Shown piece by piece: positions 12,977-13,026 of a stretch of DNA of 13,026 bases (position 1 is the stretch's first letter; each line of letters begins with the position of its first letter). The stretch covers positions 1 through 13,026 of the forward strand of contig USHS01000016.1 in assembly GCA_900554585.1 (NCBI GenBank), read 5' to 3'. The position numbers and the translations under genes are program-made. Below the pieces are notes generated by a model. That model worked only from the letters and a program-made list of their open reading frames with translations, had not been told where the DNA came from and made no database searches. This DNA comes from an uncultured Collinsella sp. Lineage in GTDB: Bacteria; Actinomycetota; Coriobacteriia; Coriobacteriales; Coriobacteriaceae.

Positions 12977-13026
12977 CTGTCTCTTATACACATCTCCGAG
13001 CCCACGAGACTCCTGAGCATCTCGTA
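12977..13026 (+). other. Illumina Nextera adapter contamination at contig end
   Basis: From 12977 the sequence is the Tn5 mosaic end CTGTCTCTTATACACATCT (12977-12995), then the Nextera read-2 adapter segment CCGAGCCCACGAGAC (12996-13010), an 8-base index TCCTGAGC (13011-13018), which fits a standard Nextera i7 index, and the first bases of the P7 tail, ATCTCGTA (13019-13026). This is a library artefact, not genome. Genomic sequence ends at 12976. Confidence 0.97.

Overview
The window is one contig end from a bacterium that looks like a Coriobacteriia member, most likely Collinsella or a close relative. This is an inference from the moderately high GC, the style of the encoded proteins and the gut-fermenter gene set; no marker gene here settles it. 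Every supported gene lies on the minus strand, so transcription runs from high to low coordinates. The last 50 bases (12977-13026) are not genomic: they are Illumina Nextera adapter sequence joined to the contig inside hisS.

Layout in transcription order (right to left): the 3' end of hisS (histidyl-tRNA synthetase) and a terminator-like hairpin; ppc (phosphoenolpyruvate carboxylase) with a TATAAT promoter upstream and a strong nested terminator downstream; a LacI-family repressor; a three-gene beta-fructoside operon (divergent GH32 hydrolase, PTS EIIBC permease, canonical GH32 sucrose-6-phosphate hydrolase); a DegV-family fatty-acid-binding protein; pflA (pyruvate formate-lyase activase); a gap of about 316 bp holding two inverted-repeat elements; a membrane-anchored class A beta-lactamase-like serine hydrolase; and the 5' end of mtnN (MTA/SAH nucleosidase), cut by the window edge.

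How the genes fit together: the LacI regulator probably controls itself and the fructoside operon. A shared motif, AAACGnWTGACAT, occurs twice in tandem over the operon promoter, once more about 45 bp upstream, and once just upstream of the repressor start codon. The permease would import and phosphorylate sucrose or a related fructoside. The canonical GH32 would split the phosphorylated sugar, and the divergent GH32 may handle a different fructoside. ppc (PEP to oxaloacetate) and pflA (activation of pyruvate formate-lyase) fit anaerobic mixed-acid metabolism of the sugar.

No phage, CRISPR, tRNA or complete mobile element was seen. The most unusual signals are non-coding: a 25-bp stem hairpin at 1540-1606 and a 17-bp stem hairpin between the permease and hydrolase genes. 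In both, every deviation from perfect pairing becomes a G-U wobble in minus-strand RNA, the strand that is transcribed. A REP-like inverted repeat also lies downstream of pflA. The least familiar protein is the GH32 enzyme, in which GDIMP replaces the usual NDPNG nucleophile motif.
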